This document shows, in pieces, positions 50,550-59,084 of a stretch of DNA of 64,000 nt (its first letter is position 1; each line of letters begins with the position of its first letter). The translations under genes were made by a program, and so were the position numbers. Source of the DNA: JAGIBJ01 sp032119795 (GTDB lineage: Bacteria; Actinomycetota; Thermoleophilia; Solirubrobacterales; Solirubrobacteraceae). Under the pieces are notes generated by a model that saw only the letters and a program-made list of their open reading frames with translations, searched no databases and was not told where the DNA came from. The stretch spans positions 372,001-436,000 of the forward strand of contig JAUMFO010000008.1 of assembly GCA_032119795.1 (NCBI GenBank). The letters are read 5' to 3'.

Positions 50550-52343
50550 TCAGGCCTTGGGCGTGAGGTTCAGCGAGATGGTGTTGCCGCCACCAGCTGT
50601 CAGCGGGGATACGAGGCCGTTGAGGACGCCGCAGCCGTTGAGATCCGAGATCGCATACGTCCCGGTCAGGGTGCCGCCCTTGAAGATCTCAAACGCCTTC
50701 GTCGACGTGAGGTTGATCTCCGACAGCGACTTGGTCTGGCAGCTATTGCCACCAGCGAGCGGAATCGCACCAAAGAGCTTCACCTCAGACACCTTGATCC
50801 GCACCAAGCTCTTGGAACGCAGAATGTTCGCGTCATCCAGGGTCCCTGTCGTCTTGCCCGACGGCGCAAAACCGATCTTCACCGTGATCGGCAAGAATCC
50901 GCCAGCGGTCAGGCGACCGGTGGTCGGGTTCAAGGCCAGATCAGCCGTGAACTTGCCGTTCGACGGATCGAGCTGCGCGTCGATGCCGCCCTTGAGCGGA
51001 AGAACACCAGTGGTGAGCGTCTTCAGCGTGGTGGAACCAGCGAGCGTGTAGCCCTGGCACGCAAAGCCCTCGGGGCAGAGGCCCATCCCCGGGCCCAACA
51101 CCCGAACGACGACGGCCGCCGACTTCGCGCTCGCCAGACCCTCCTCATCAAACGCCTCAACCGTGAACGAGTACTGCGTACCAGGCGTCAGACCCGTCAC
51201 CGAGAACGAGGGCGTCTCCGACGTCCCAATCTTCACGCCATCGCGGTAGATGTTGTAGCCAGCGACCTTCACGTCATCGGAGGAAGCCGCCCAAGAGAGT
51301 GCAACGGACGACGACGTCACCGCACCCGCCTTCAACGCCGTCGGAACCGTCGGCGGCGTATTCGGCGGCACAAGCGCGTCGGTCTTCACCGACAGCGGAG
51401 CGCTGGGAGGACCGTCAGAAAATTGCGCCGAGTCGATCGCCGACACGGTGTACGAGTACTCCGTGTCGGGCACCAGGCCCGTGATCGCCGTCGACGTCGC
51501 CGGAGCCGCGACCGTCTTGACGAGCGTGGCACCCTGGTACACCTTGTACGCGGTGATGGGATTGCCTGCGTCAGGAGCGGCGACGGCGTTCCAGGCGAGA
51601 TCAATCGTCGTGCTCGACTTCGCGGTTGCCTTCACCCCGGTGACCTGACCCGGGATTGGGTCGGTGTGGCCGACCTGGATCGTGGCGATCAGGTTGCTCT
51701 GCCCCGCGTTGAGCTTGCAGTCCACGTCGAAGGTGTCTGGGTTGCCATCGGAGTCGGTGAAGGGCTCGCCGTCGAAGTCGATCGTGATCGGGCGCACCCT
51801 GATGGGCTTCCCGCTCGCATCGCGCGCCGTGAGGTTGAGCTTGATCCGATCCAGGCGAATGAACGCCTCACCCATCGGCTCGAACTGGATCGACGGCGTG
51901 TCACCTCTGGCGGTAAGCGTCAGGTTGCCGGTGACGGGATCGGAACTCGGGCGAACCCACTTGTCGATCGTCAGCGGGACGAACAGGTCTTCCTGAATGA
52001 ACCCGTCGGGGAACTCCAGATCGGCGAATGCCTCGGACACGCCCTCGATCGAGTAGGCGTTGAGCGTGTTGATCGCCTTGGAGGTGTCGCCCTTGGCGAC
52101 CGCGGTGGCGGTGATCTGGAACGCCGGCTGGTTGACGCGCTCCGGGACCCGAGTCGGAATATTCGACGAGACCGTGATGCTCAGCGGCTGCTTGTCGACG
52201 ATCGGGTACTTGCAGGTGTACTCGAGCGTGACGTCCGGGACGTTGGCTGCCTGAGCAACCGGAACGCCTGCGACGCCAGCGACGATGAGGGCTGCGGTAC
52301 CGGCCTTGGCCAACCCGCGTGCCCCATGGGACATGAGAGACAC
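50550..52343 (-). CDS. Array protein E: N-domain, two FN3, C-domain
   Basis: 597 residues from GTG at 52343 behind GGAGGAG. Signal peptide ends VAGVPVAQA. The N-domain is the most diverged among the close sisters (RVRPITIDFDGEPFTDSDGNPDTFDVDCKLN), with a longer DSDGNPD loop, but keeps both cysteines. The two FN3 units (GQVTGVKATAKSSTTIDLAW and TVPTALKAGAVTSSSVALSW types) and the C-domain (CPEGFACQGYTLAGS to NTISLNLTPKA) are standard. Own terminator and own upstream motif, so probably monocistronic. Function unknown. Confidence 0.82.
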   Translation of the reverse strand: MSLMSHGARGLAKAGTAALIVAGVAGVPVAQAANVPDVTLEYTCKYPIVDKQPLSITVSSNIPTRVPERVNQPAFQITATAVAKGDTSKAINTLNAYSIEGVSEAFADLEFPDGFIQEDLFVPLTIDKWVRPSSDPVTGNLTLTARGDTPSIQFEPMGEAFIRLDRIKLNLTARDASGKPIRVRPITIDFDGEPFTDSDGNPDTFDVDCKLNAGQSNLIATIQVGHTDPIPGQVTGVKATAKSSTTIDLAWNAVAAPDAGNPITAYKVYQGATLVKTVAAPATSTAITGLVPDTEYSYTVSAIDSAQFSDGPPSAPLSVKTDALVPPNTPPTVPTALKAGAVTSSSVALSWAASSDDVKVAGYNIYRDGVKIGTSETPSFSVTGLTPGTQYSFTVEAFDEEGLASAKSAAVVVRVLGPGMGLCPEGFACQGYTLAGSTTLKTLTTGVLPLKGGIDAQLDPSNGKFTADLALNPTTGRLTAGGFLPITVKIGFAPSGKTTGTLDDANILRSKSLVRIKVSEVKLFGAIPLAGGNSCQTKSLSEINLTSTKAFEIFKGGTLTGTYAISDLNGCGVLNGLVSPLTAGGGNTISLNLTPKA

Positions 52344-52345
52344 TT

Positions 52346-52361
52346 CCAACTCCTCCGTTGG
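52346..52361 (-). promoter_or_regulatory. Shine-Dalgarno stem-loop of gene E
   Basis: CCAAC-GGAGGA-GTTGG on the minus strand, identical to the gene C, G and H copies. Confidence 0.6.
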
Positions 52362-52429
52362 TAGCCCGGGCAAGCCAGGCCTGATGTGGCTCCGCCTGAT
52401 TGCGACGCCTACCGGCACCTTCCCACATT

Positions 52430-52452
52430 CTGTGAGTAAAAACACGTAGCGG
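52430..52452 (-). promoter_or_regulatory. Conserved upstream motif, gene E copy
   Basis: Plus-strand CTGTGAGTAAAAACACGTAG followed by CGG, 87 bp upstream of the start. Confidence 0.5.
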
Positions 52453-52486
52453 AGCGCGATTGCTCTCCTCACCCCACAACGGGCAC

Positions 52487-52521
52487 GGGGCCCGGGCCGC
52501 GCAGTGCGCGACCCGGGCCCC
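52487..52521 (-). terminator. Terminator hairpin of array gene F
   Basis: GGGGCCCGGGCCGCGC with its partner (one mismatch) around a 3-base loop. It is part of a 147-bp segment identical to the one at the end of gene G. Confidence 0.65.
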
Positions 52522-52634
52522 GTTCAACGGCCAGAGACCGTCGATTGACCGTGTGAATTACGCCTTGGGCGTGAGGTTCAGCGAGATCGTGTTGCCGCCA
52601 CCAGCGGTGAGCGGGGAGACGATGCCGTTGAGGA
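52488..52634 (-). repeat. 147-bp segment identical to 54656-54802
   Basis: Covers the terminator, the spacer and the last 77 bases of gene F. Every base from GGGCCCGGG to TTGAGGA equals the gene G copy, including non-coding positions, which shows recent copying between the two loci. Confidence 0.88.
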
Positions 52635-54363
52635 TGCCGCAACCGTTGAGATCGCTGATCGCGTAGGTACCGGTGAGGGTGCCGCCCTTGAAGATCTCAA
52701 ACGCCTTGGTGGACGTCAGGTTGATCTCCGAGAGCGACTTCGTCTGGCAGCTGTTGCCACCAGCGAGCGGAATGGCGCCGAAGAGCTTGACCTCGGACAC
52801 CTTGATGCGCACCAGGCTCTTGGAACGCAGGATGTTGTTGTCATCCAGGGTGCCGACCGTCTTGCCCGAAGGAGCGAAGCCGATCTTCACCGTCACGGGC
52901 AGGAAACCACCAGCGGTCAGGCGACCGGTGGTCGGGTTCAGGACCAGATCAGCAGTGAACTTGCCGTTCGACGGATCGAGCTGCGCGTCGATGCCACCCT
53001 TGAGCGGAAGAACACCAGTGGTGAGCGTCTTCAGCGTGGTGGAACCAGCGAGCGTGTAGCCCTGGCAGGCGAAGCCCTCGGGGCACGGACCAACAACAAC
53101 GGCCGGGCCGGTGGTGCCGGGAACAGCAGCGGTCTTGGCGCTGGTGAGACCGGGCTCATCAAACGCGTCAACCGTGAACTGGTACGTCGTCGAAGCCGTC
53201 AGGCCCGTGGCGGTGTACGACGGCGTAGCCGACGTTCCGACCTTGGTGCCGTTGCGGTAGATGTTGTAGCCAGCGACCTTGACGTTGTCGGTGGACGCGG
53301 TCCAGGACAGAGCGATCGACGAGGAGGTCACCGTGCCGACCTTCAGGCCGGTCGGAACCGTCGGAGCCGTGTTCGGACCGACGACCGGGCCGTTGGTCGT
53401 GACGGGGAGCGCAGCACTGCGCGCACCAGCGAGACCCTTGGTGTCCACTGCCTCAACGGAGAACGAGTAGCCGGTGCTGGCCGTCAGACCCGTGATCTGG
53501 GTCGTGGTAGCCGGAGCGGCAACGGTCTTCACCAGGGTGGCACCCTGGTAGACCTTGTACTCCTTGACGCTGTCGCCAGCGTCGGGGTCGGTCGCAGCGT
53601 TCCAAGCGAGGTTGACGGTGGTCTCACCCTTGGTCGGGCTTGCGAGGCCGGTGACCTGGCTCGGAGCGTTGTTGACGGGCGTGGTGCCGTCGACGACCTT
53701 GATCGTCGCGATGACGTTGCTCTGGCCAGCGTTGAGCTTGCAGTAGACGTTGAAGTCGTCCGGCGTGGTGTCGACCGGAACGGCAACGCCGTCAAAGTCG
53801 GTCGTCAGCTTGCGGACGTTGATGATGTTGCCGGACTGGCCCTTGGCCATCAGGTTCAGCGTGATGCGATCCAGGCGGATCGTCGCGTTGCCAACCGGCT
53901 CAAGCTGGATCGACGGCGTGTCGCCGCTGGCGGTCAGGACGAGGTCGCCCGCCACCGGATCCGAGCTCGGGCGAGTCCACTTCGCAACCGTCAGCGGCAC
54001 GAAGAGGTCTTCCTGGATGAACCCGTCGGGGAACTCGAGGTCGGCGAATGCCTCAGACGAACCCTCGATCGAGTACGCGTTGAGGGTGTTGATTGCGCGA
54101 GCGGTGTCGCCACCGGCGGTTGCAACGGCGTTGATCTTGAACGCCGGCTGCTGAACGCGGACAACGGCTTCCGTCGGGATGTTCGACGAGACCTTGATGC
54201 TCAGCGGCTGCTTGTCGACGATCGGGTACTTGCAGGTGTACTCGAGCGTGACGTCCGGGACGTTGGCTGCCTGAGCAACCGGAACGCCTGCGACGCCGGC
54301 GATGATGAGGGCTGCGGTACCGGCCTTGGCCAGTACGCGTGCCTCGCGGGACTTGAGGGACAC
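52558..54363 (-). CDS. Array protein F: N-domain, two FN3, C-domain
   Basis: 601 residues from GTG at 54363. TTG two codons earlier is possible, but the AGGAG spacing favours GTG. Its first residues (SLKSREARVLAKAGTAALI) and leader resemble gene A, while its signal end (VAGVPVAQAANVPDV) equals gene E, so it is a mosaic. The N-domain keeps both cysteines, the FN3 units are of SQVTGLASPTKGETTVNLAW and TVPTGLKVGTVTSSSIALSW type, and the C-domain is standard. Function unknown. Confidence 0.82.
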   Translation of the reverse strand: MSLKSREARVLAKAGTAALIIAGVAGVPVAQAANVPDVTLEYTCKYPIVDKQPLSIKVSSNIPTEAVVRVQQPAFKINAVATAGGDTARAINTLNAYSIEGSSEAFADLEFPDGFIQEDLFVPLTVAKWTRPSSDPVAGDLVLTASGDTPSIQLEPVGNATIRLDRITLNLMAKGQSGNIINVRKLTTDFDGVAVPVDTTPDDFNVYCKLNAGQSNVIATIKVVDGTTPVNNAPSQVTGLASPTKGETTVNLAWNAATDPDAGDSVKEYKVYQGATLVKTVAAPATTTQITGLTASTGYSFSVEAVDTKGLAGARSAALPVTTNGPVVGPNTAPTVPTGLKVGTVTSSSIALSWTASTDNVKVAGYNIYRNGTKVGTSATPSYTATGLTASTTYQFTVDAFDEPGLTSAKTAAVPGTTGPAVVVGPCPEGFACQGYTLAGSTTLKTLTTGVLPLKGGIDAQLDPSNGKFTADLVLNPTTGRLTAGGFLPVTVKIGFAPSGKTVGTLDDNNILRSKSLVRIKVSEVKLFGAIPLAGGNSCQTKSLSEINLTSTKAFEIFKGGTLTGTYAISDLNGCGILNGIVSPLTAGGGNTISLNLTPKA

Positions 54364-54365
54364 TT

Positions 54366-54381
54366 CCAACTCCTATGTTGG
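54366..54381 (-). promoter_or_regulatory. Shine-Dalgarno stem-loop of gene F
   Basis: CCAAC-ATAGGA-GTTGG on the minus strand, the same loop as gene A. Confidence 0.6.
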
Positions 54382-54655
54382 TTCGGCAGGGTGGGACGCC
54401 CGGCCGGTTGGTGACTGCCGCCCAGGAGGCGGCGTGTGACCGAAGTGTCCCGGATCTGAGCCAAGCTGGACGCCACGAGTAGCCACAACAGGGGACCGCG
54501 ATCGAGAAAGTCCCGAGATTTCAGGCGTTCCGCTCGATTTCGTGGCTCGTTCGAAGCCAACCTAGGCGACGCAGATCTGGCACGACTGCTTCAAAATAGT
54601 GAGCGTCGTCACAGTGCAGGGCTCGACTGGCCTCCGCCCCACGCCGGAACGACAA
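54382..54655. other. Intergenic region between genes F and G (274 bp)
   Basis: No gene seen. It holds the A/F-type leader (about 54405-54457) and an AT-richer stretch near 54590-54600, which is a candidate promoter for gene F. Confidence 0.4.
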
Positions 54656-54688
54656 GGGCCCGGGCCGCGCAGTGCGCGACCCGGGCCC
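54656..54688 (-). terminator. Terminator hairpin of array gene G
   Basis: GGGCCCGGGCCGCGC with its partner (one mismatch), 38 bp past the stop; identical to the gene F hairpin. Confidence 0.65.
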
Positions 54689-54725
54689 CGTTCAACGGCC
54701 AGAGACCGTCGATTGACCGTGTGAA

Positions 54726-56534
54726 TTACGCCTTGGGCGTGAGGTTCAGCGAGATCGTGTTGCCGCCACCAGCGGTGAGCGGGGAGACGATGCCGTTGAG
54801 GACACCGCAGCCATTGAGATCGCTGATCGCGTACGTGCCCGTGAGCGTCCCGCCCTTGAAGATCTCAAACGCCTTCGTCGACGTGAGGTTGATCTCCGAG
54901 AGCGACTTCGTCTGGCAGCTGTTGCCACCAGCGAGCGGAATCGCGCCGAAGAGCTTGACCTCAGACACCTTGATGCGCACCAGACTCTTGGAACGCAGGA
55001 TGTTGTTGTCATCCAGGGTGCCCGTCGTCTTGCCCGACGGCGCAAAGCCGATCTTCACCGTGACGGGCAAGAACCCGCCAGCCGTCAAACGACCCGACGT
55101 CGGATTCAAGACCAGATCAGCCGTGAACTTGCCATTCGACGGATCCAGCTGCGCATCAATGCCACCCTTCAGCGGAAGCACACCAGTGGTGAGCGTCTTC
55201 AGCGTCGTCGAACCAGCCAGCGTGTAACCCTGGCACGCAAAGCCCTCCGGGCAAACGCCCATCACCGGGGCCGTGATGAGCACGACGACGGCTGCAGACT
55301 TCACGCTCGCCAGACCCGGCTCATCAAACGCCTCAACCGTGAACGAGTACTGCGTCCCAGGCACCAGACCCGTTGCCGAGAACGTCGGCGTCGGCGACGT
55401 CCCGATCTTCACGCCGTCGCGGTAGATGGTGTAGCCGGCAACCTTCACGTCGTCGGTGGAAGCCGTCCACGACAACGCTACGGACGACGACGTCACCGCA
55501 CCCGCCTTCAGCGCCGTCGGCACGGTCGGCGGCTGGTTCGGCGGAATCGGGCGGTCGGTCTTCACCACAAGCGCATCACTGCGAGGCGTCTCCAGGCCTT
55601 TTGAGTCGATCGCCGCGACGGTGAATGAGTACTGCGTGTCTTGCGTCAGGCCGGTGATCTGCGTCGACGTCGCCGGAGCCGGAACCGTCTTCACCAGGGT
55701 CGTGCCCTGGTAGACCTTGTATTCCTTGATGCTGTCGCCAGCATCGGGATCGGTCGCAGGATCCCAAGCGAGATCGACCGTCGTGGTCGTCTTGGCCGTG
55801 GCCTTGAGCCCGGTCACCTTCGCCGGCGGGCCTGGGTCGACGACAATGTCGTCCGGGATGACCTTGATCGTCGCAATGACGTTGCTCTGGCCGGCGTTGA
55901 GCTTGCAGTAGACGTTGAAGTCGTCCGGCGTCGTGTCGGCCGGGACGGGATTGCCGTCGAAATCGGTCGTCAGCTTGCGGACGTTGATGATGTTTCCGGA
56001 CTGGCCCTTGGCCACCAGGTTCAGCGAAATGCGGTCAAGGCGGATGATCGCGTCACCAACCGGCTCCAGCTGAATCGATGGGGTCTCGCCCCTGGCGATC
56101 AGGTTGAGATCACCCGCGACCGGCTCGGGACCAAGCCGACGCCACGGATCGAGCGTCAGCGGAACGAACAGATCTTCCTGGATGAATCCGTCGGGGAACT
56201 CCAGATCCGCAAACGCCTCAGAGGCCCCCTCGATGGAGAACGCGTTCAGCGTGTTGATCGCGCGGGACGTGTCCCCCTTGGCCGACGCGGCGACGGTGAT
56301 CTGGAACGGCGGCTGCTTGACGCCGACCACGGCCTCCGAGGGGATGTTCGACGAGATCCTGACGCTCAGCGGCTGCTTGTCGACGATCGGGTACTTGCAG
56401 GTGAAGTCGAGGTTGACGTCCGGCACCGAAGGCACGGCAGCCTGGGCGGCCGAGGCGCCAGCGACGCCGGCAATGACGAGGGCTGCGGCACTGGCTTTCG
56501 CCAACCCGCGTGCCCCATGGGACATGAGAGACAC
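54726..56534 (-). CDS. Array protein G: N-domain, two FN3, C-domain
   Basis: 602 residues from GTG at 56534 behind GGAGGAG. Signal peptide ALVIAGVAGASAAQA. The N-domain is of the LDFTCKYPIVDKQPLSVRISS type with VGVKQPPFQI, shared with gene B, showing two N-domain subtypes (VGVKQP and RVNQP). The two FN3 units (AKVTGLKATAKTTTTVDLAW, TVPTALKAGAVTSSSVALSW) and the C-domain are standard; the 3' end is identical to gene F. Function unknown. Confidence 0.82.
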   Translation of the reverse strand: MSLMSHGARGLAKASAAALVIAGVAGASAAQAAVPSVPDVNLDFTCKYPIVDKQPLSVRISSNIPSEAVVGVKQPPFQITVAASAKGDTSRAINTLNAFSIEGASEAFADLEFPDGFIQEDLFVPLTLDPWRRLGPEPVAGDLNLIARGETPSIQLEPVGDAIIRLDRISLNLVAKGQSGNIINVRKLTTDFDGNPVPADTTPDDFNVYCKLNAGQSNVIATIKVIPDDIVVDPGPPAKVTGLKATAKTTTTVDLAWDPATDPDAGDSIKEYKVYQGTTLVKTVPAPATSTQITGLTQDTQYSFTVAAIDSKGLETPRSDALVVKTDRPIPPNQPPTVPTALKAGAVTSSSVALSWTASTDDVKVAGYTIYRDGVKIGTSPTPTFSATGLVPGTQYSFTVEAFDEPGLASVKSAAVVVLITAPVMGVCPEGFACQGYTLAGSTTLKTLTTGVLPLKGGIDAQLDPSNGKFTADLVLNPTSGRLTAGGFLPVTVKIGFAPSGKTTGTLDDNNILRSKSLVRIKVSEVKLFGAIPLAGGNSCQTKSLSEINLTSTKAFEIFKGGTLTGTYAISDLNGCGVLNGIVSPLTAGGGNTISLNLTPKA

Positions 56535-56536
56535 TT

Positions 56537-56552
56537 CCAACTCCTCCGTTGG
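56537..56552 (-). promoter_or_regulatory. Shine-Dalgarno stem-loop of gene G
   Basis: CCAAC-GGAGGA-GTTGG on the minus strand. Confidence 0.6.
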
Positions 56553-56616
56553 TAGGACCGAGCACGCCCGGCCTGAGGTGGGACCCGCTGAATTGCAGAC
56601 GCCCACCACGAGACTA

Positions 56617-56640
56617 CTGTGCGGGAGAACACGCAGCGTA
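56617..56640 (-). promoter_or_regulatory. Conserved upstream motif, gene G copy
   Basis: Plus-strand CTGTGCGGGAGAACACGCAG followed by CGTA, 83 bp upstream of the start. Confidence 0.5.
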
Positions 56641-56680
56641 TCTTCTCTCCGGAGCCGCTCGGGCAGGCGATCGACGTCGA

Positions 56681-56713
56681 GGGCCCGGGCCGCGCAGTGC
56701 GCAACCCGGACCC
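56681..56713 (-). terminator. Terminator hairpin of array gene H
   Basis: GGGCCCGGGCCGCGC paired with a decayed partner (three changes), 38 bp past the stop. The most diverged copy of this terminator family. Confidence 0.5.
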
Positions 56714-56750
56714 CAAATCGAACGGCCTGAGACCGCGACGTGCGTCGTAC

Positions 56751-58871
56751 TTACGCCTTGGGCGTGAGGTTCAGCGAGATCGTGTTGCCCTTGCCAGCGG
56801 TCAGCGGCGAAACGATGCCGTTGAGGACACCGCAGCCATTGAGATCGCTGATCGCGTACGTGCCCGTGAGCGTCCCGCCCTTGAAGATCTCAAACGCCTT
56901 CGTCGACGTGAGGTTGATCTCCGAGAGCGACTTCGTCTGGCAGCTATTACCGCCGGCCAGCGGAATCGCGCCGAAGAGCTTCACTTCGGACACCTTGATC
57001 CGCACCAGACTCTTGGAACGCAGGATGTTGTTGTCATCGAGCGTGCCCGTCGTCTTCCCCGACGGCGCAAAGCCGATCTTCACCGTGATCGGCAGGAAGC
57101 CACCAGCGGTCAAACGACCGGTGGTCGGATTCAGGACCAGATCAGCCGTGAACTTGCCATTCGACGGATCCAGCTGCGCATCAATGCCACCCTTCAGCGG
57201 CAACACACCCGTCGTCAACGTCTTGAGCGTCGTCGAACCAGCCAGCGCGTAGCCCTGGCACGCAAAGCCCTCCGGGCAGAGCGGACCCGGCGTCATTCGA
57301 AGCGTGGTTACCACCAGCCCAGCCGACTTGGGACTCACGGCACCATCCTCGTCAAACGCCTCGATCTCAAACGTGTACCTCGTCTCGGGCGCCAAGCCGG
57401 TCACCGAGAACGTCGGCGTTGGCGACGTCCCGATCTTCACGCCATCGCGATACACGTTGTACCCAGCGACCTTCGCGTCATCCGTCGACGGCAGCCACGA
57501 CAACGCCAGCGAGCTCGACGTCACCGAACCAGCCTTCAGCGCCGTCGGAACCGACAGCGGCTGGTTCTCGATTCGGGTGACGAGGAGTTCCTCAGATGCT
57601 TTCGACGCATTGCCAGCCTTGTCGACCGCCGTAATCGAGAACCGGTACTCCCAATCCTGCCGAAGACCGGTGAACAGTTTGTTCAGCGTGCCTGCGGGCA
57701 CCCTGACGTCGGCTTCGCCTTCTGTCGCAACGACGTAGTAGTCAACGCCGGATACCGGACAAAGCTCGTCGGCCGGATCAAACGACGCCCCCCAGCGGAC
57801 GTTCAGCGTCGTCAGACCGATGTCACTGCCATCGGGCAGGTACAGCCCCGCCGTCGGCGTGGTCGGTGCTCGCGTATCGACGAAGCAGTCCCCATGTAGG
57901 CGGGTCCGAACCCGAAGTGCGTCGCTGCGAGGGCCTGCGAGCCCGCGAGTGTCGACCGCTTCGACCGAGAATTCGTAGTCGGTCTGCTCTGCAAGGCCGT
58001 CGACCGTGACCGACGTGGCCGGCGCCGCCACCGTCTTGACCAGGGTGCCGTCGTCATACACGCGGTACTCCTTGACGGAGTCGCCGGCGTCGGGATCGGT
58101 CGCGGCGTCCCACGCGAGGTCGACCGAGTTGACCGCCTGCGTGGGGCTTTTCAGCCCGGTGACCTTGGACGGCGGCTCATTCGGGAAACAGCTGCAGCTG
58201 ACGACCTGAATCGTCGCAATGAGGTTGCTCTGACCGGGGTTGAGCTTGCAGTAGACGTTGAAGTCGTTCGGCGTCGAGTCGGCGGGAACGACGGGGTTGC
58301 CGTCGAAGTCCGTCGTGAGCTTGCGAACGTTGATGATGTTGCCGGACTGGCCCTTCGCGCTGAGGGTGAGCGTGATGCGATCCAAACGGATGAAGCTGTC
58401 ACCAACCGGCTCGAGCTGGATCGAGGGCGTGTTGCCCTTGGCGATCAGCGTCAGGTCTCCGGTGACCGGATCGGAACTCGGGCGGGTCCACGGCTCGACG
58501 ACCAGCGGGACCAACAAGTCCTGCTGGATGAACCCGTCGGCGAACTCCAGATCAGCAAACGCATCAGAAGAACCCTCGATCGTGTACGCATTGAGCGTGT
58601 TGATCGCACGAGCGGTATCGCCCTTGGCCACGGCGGTCGCCGTGATCTGGAATGGCGGCTGGTTGACCCGCTCGGGCGCAGTTCGGGGGATGTTCGACGA
58701 GACCGTGATGCTCAGCGGCTGCTTGTCGACGATCGGGTACTTGCACGTGTACTCGAGCGTGACATCCGGAACGCTTGCCGCCTGCGCAGGCGCGACCGCT
58801 GCGCCGGCGATGACGAGGGCTGCGGTGAAGGCTTTCGCCAACCCGCGTGCCCCATGGGACATGAGAGACAC
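56751..58871 (-). CDS. Array protein H: N-domain, three FN3, C-domain
   Basis: 706 residues from GTG at 58871 behind GGAGGAG. Signal peptide ALVIAGAAVAPAQA. N-domain with both cysteines, followed by SCSCFPNE, a short Cys-rich linker not seen in its sisters. Three FN3-type units: SKVTGLKSPTQAVNSVDLAW, the long CFVDTRAPTTPTAGLYLPD variant and SVPTALKAGSVTSSSLALSW. Standard C-domain. The long variant carries one extra Cys pair (C near its start and LCPVSGVDYY), also present in A and B. Function unknown. Confidence 0.82.
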   Translation of the reverse strand: MSLMSHGARGLAKAFTAALVIAGAAVAPAQAASVPDVTLEYTCKYPIVDKQPLSITVSSNIPRTAPERVNQPPFQITATAVAKGDTARAINTLNAYTIEGSSDAFADLEFADGFIQQDLLVPLVVEPWTRPSSDPVTGDLTLIAKGNTPSIQLEPVGDSFIRLDRITLTLSAKGQSGNIINVRKLTTDFDGNPVVPADSTPNDFNVYCKLNPGQSNLIATIQVVSCSCFPNEPPSKVTGLKSPTQAVNSVDLAWDAATDPDAGDSVKEYRVYDDGTLVKTVAAPATSVTVDGLAEQTDYEFSVEAVDTRGLAGPRSDALRVRTRLHGDCFVDTRAPTTPTAGLYLPDGSDIGLTTLNVRWGASFDPADELCPVSGVDYYVVATEGEADVRVPAGTLNKLFTGLRQDWEYRFSITAVDKAGNASKASEELLVTRIENQPLSVPTALKAGSVTSSSLALSWLPSTDDAKVAGYNVYRDGVKIGTSPTPTFSVTGLAPETRYTFEIEAFDEDGAVSPKSAGLVVTTLRMTPGPLCPEGFACQGYALAGSTTLKTLTTGVLPLKGGIDAQLDPSNGKFTADLVLNPTTGRLTAGGFLPITVKIGFAPSGKTTGTLDDNNILRSKSLVRIKVSEVKLFGAIPLAGGNSCQTKSLSEINLTSTKAFEIFKGGTLTGTYAISDLNGCGVLNGIVSPLTAGKGNTISLNLTPKA

Positions 58872-58873
58872 TT

Positions 58874-58889
58874 CCAACTCCTCCGTTGG
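58874..58889 (-). promoter_or_regulatory. Shine-Dalgarno stem-loop of gene H
   Basis: CCAAC-GGAGGA-GTTGG on the minus strand. Confidence 0.6.
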
Positions 58890-58960
58890 TTGGTCGAGCA
58901 AGCGCGACCATGTGCGTGAGCGGCACCATCGCAACTCACCTACGGCCACCCTTGCACATC

Positions 58961-58983
58961 CTGTGCCGCAAGACACGTAGCGG
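58961..58983 (-). promoter_or_regulatory. Conserved upstream motif, gene H copy
   Basis: Plus-strand CTGTGCCGCAAGACACGTAG followed by CGG, 90 bp upstream of the start; close to the apparent consensus. Confidence 0.5.
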
Positions 58984-59022
58984 ATCCCAATCGGCCCGAC
59001 GGCGACCCTCCAGAACGACCGC

Positions 59023-59057
59023 GGGGCCCGGGTCGCGCATCGCACGACCCGGGCCCC
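59023..59057 (-). terminator. Terminator hairpin of the K-J-I operon (GGGCCCGGG family)
   Basis: Perfect 13-bp arms GGGGCCCGGGTCG and complement, 28 bp past the lipoprotein stop. The same hairpin family as used by the array genes. Confidence 0.65.
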
Positions 59058-59084
59058 GGAAGAACGGTAAAGACCGCTCGAGCG

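Noticed and set aside
50538..52364. Long plus-strand open frame (608 codons) antisense to gene E, and similar ones opposite genes B, G and H
   Set aside because: All are mirror frames of the array genes with low-complexity translations and no start signals.
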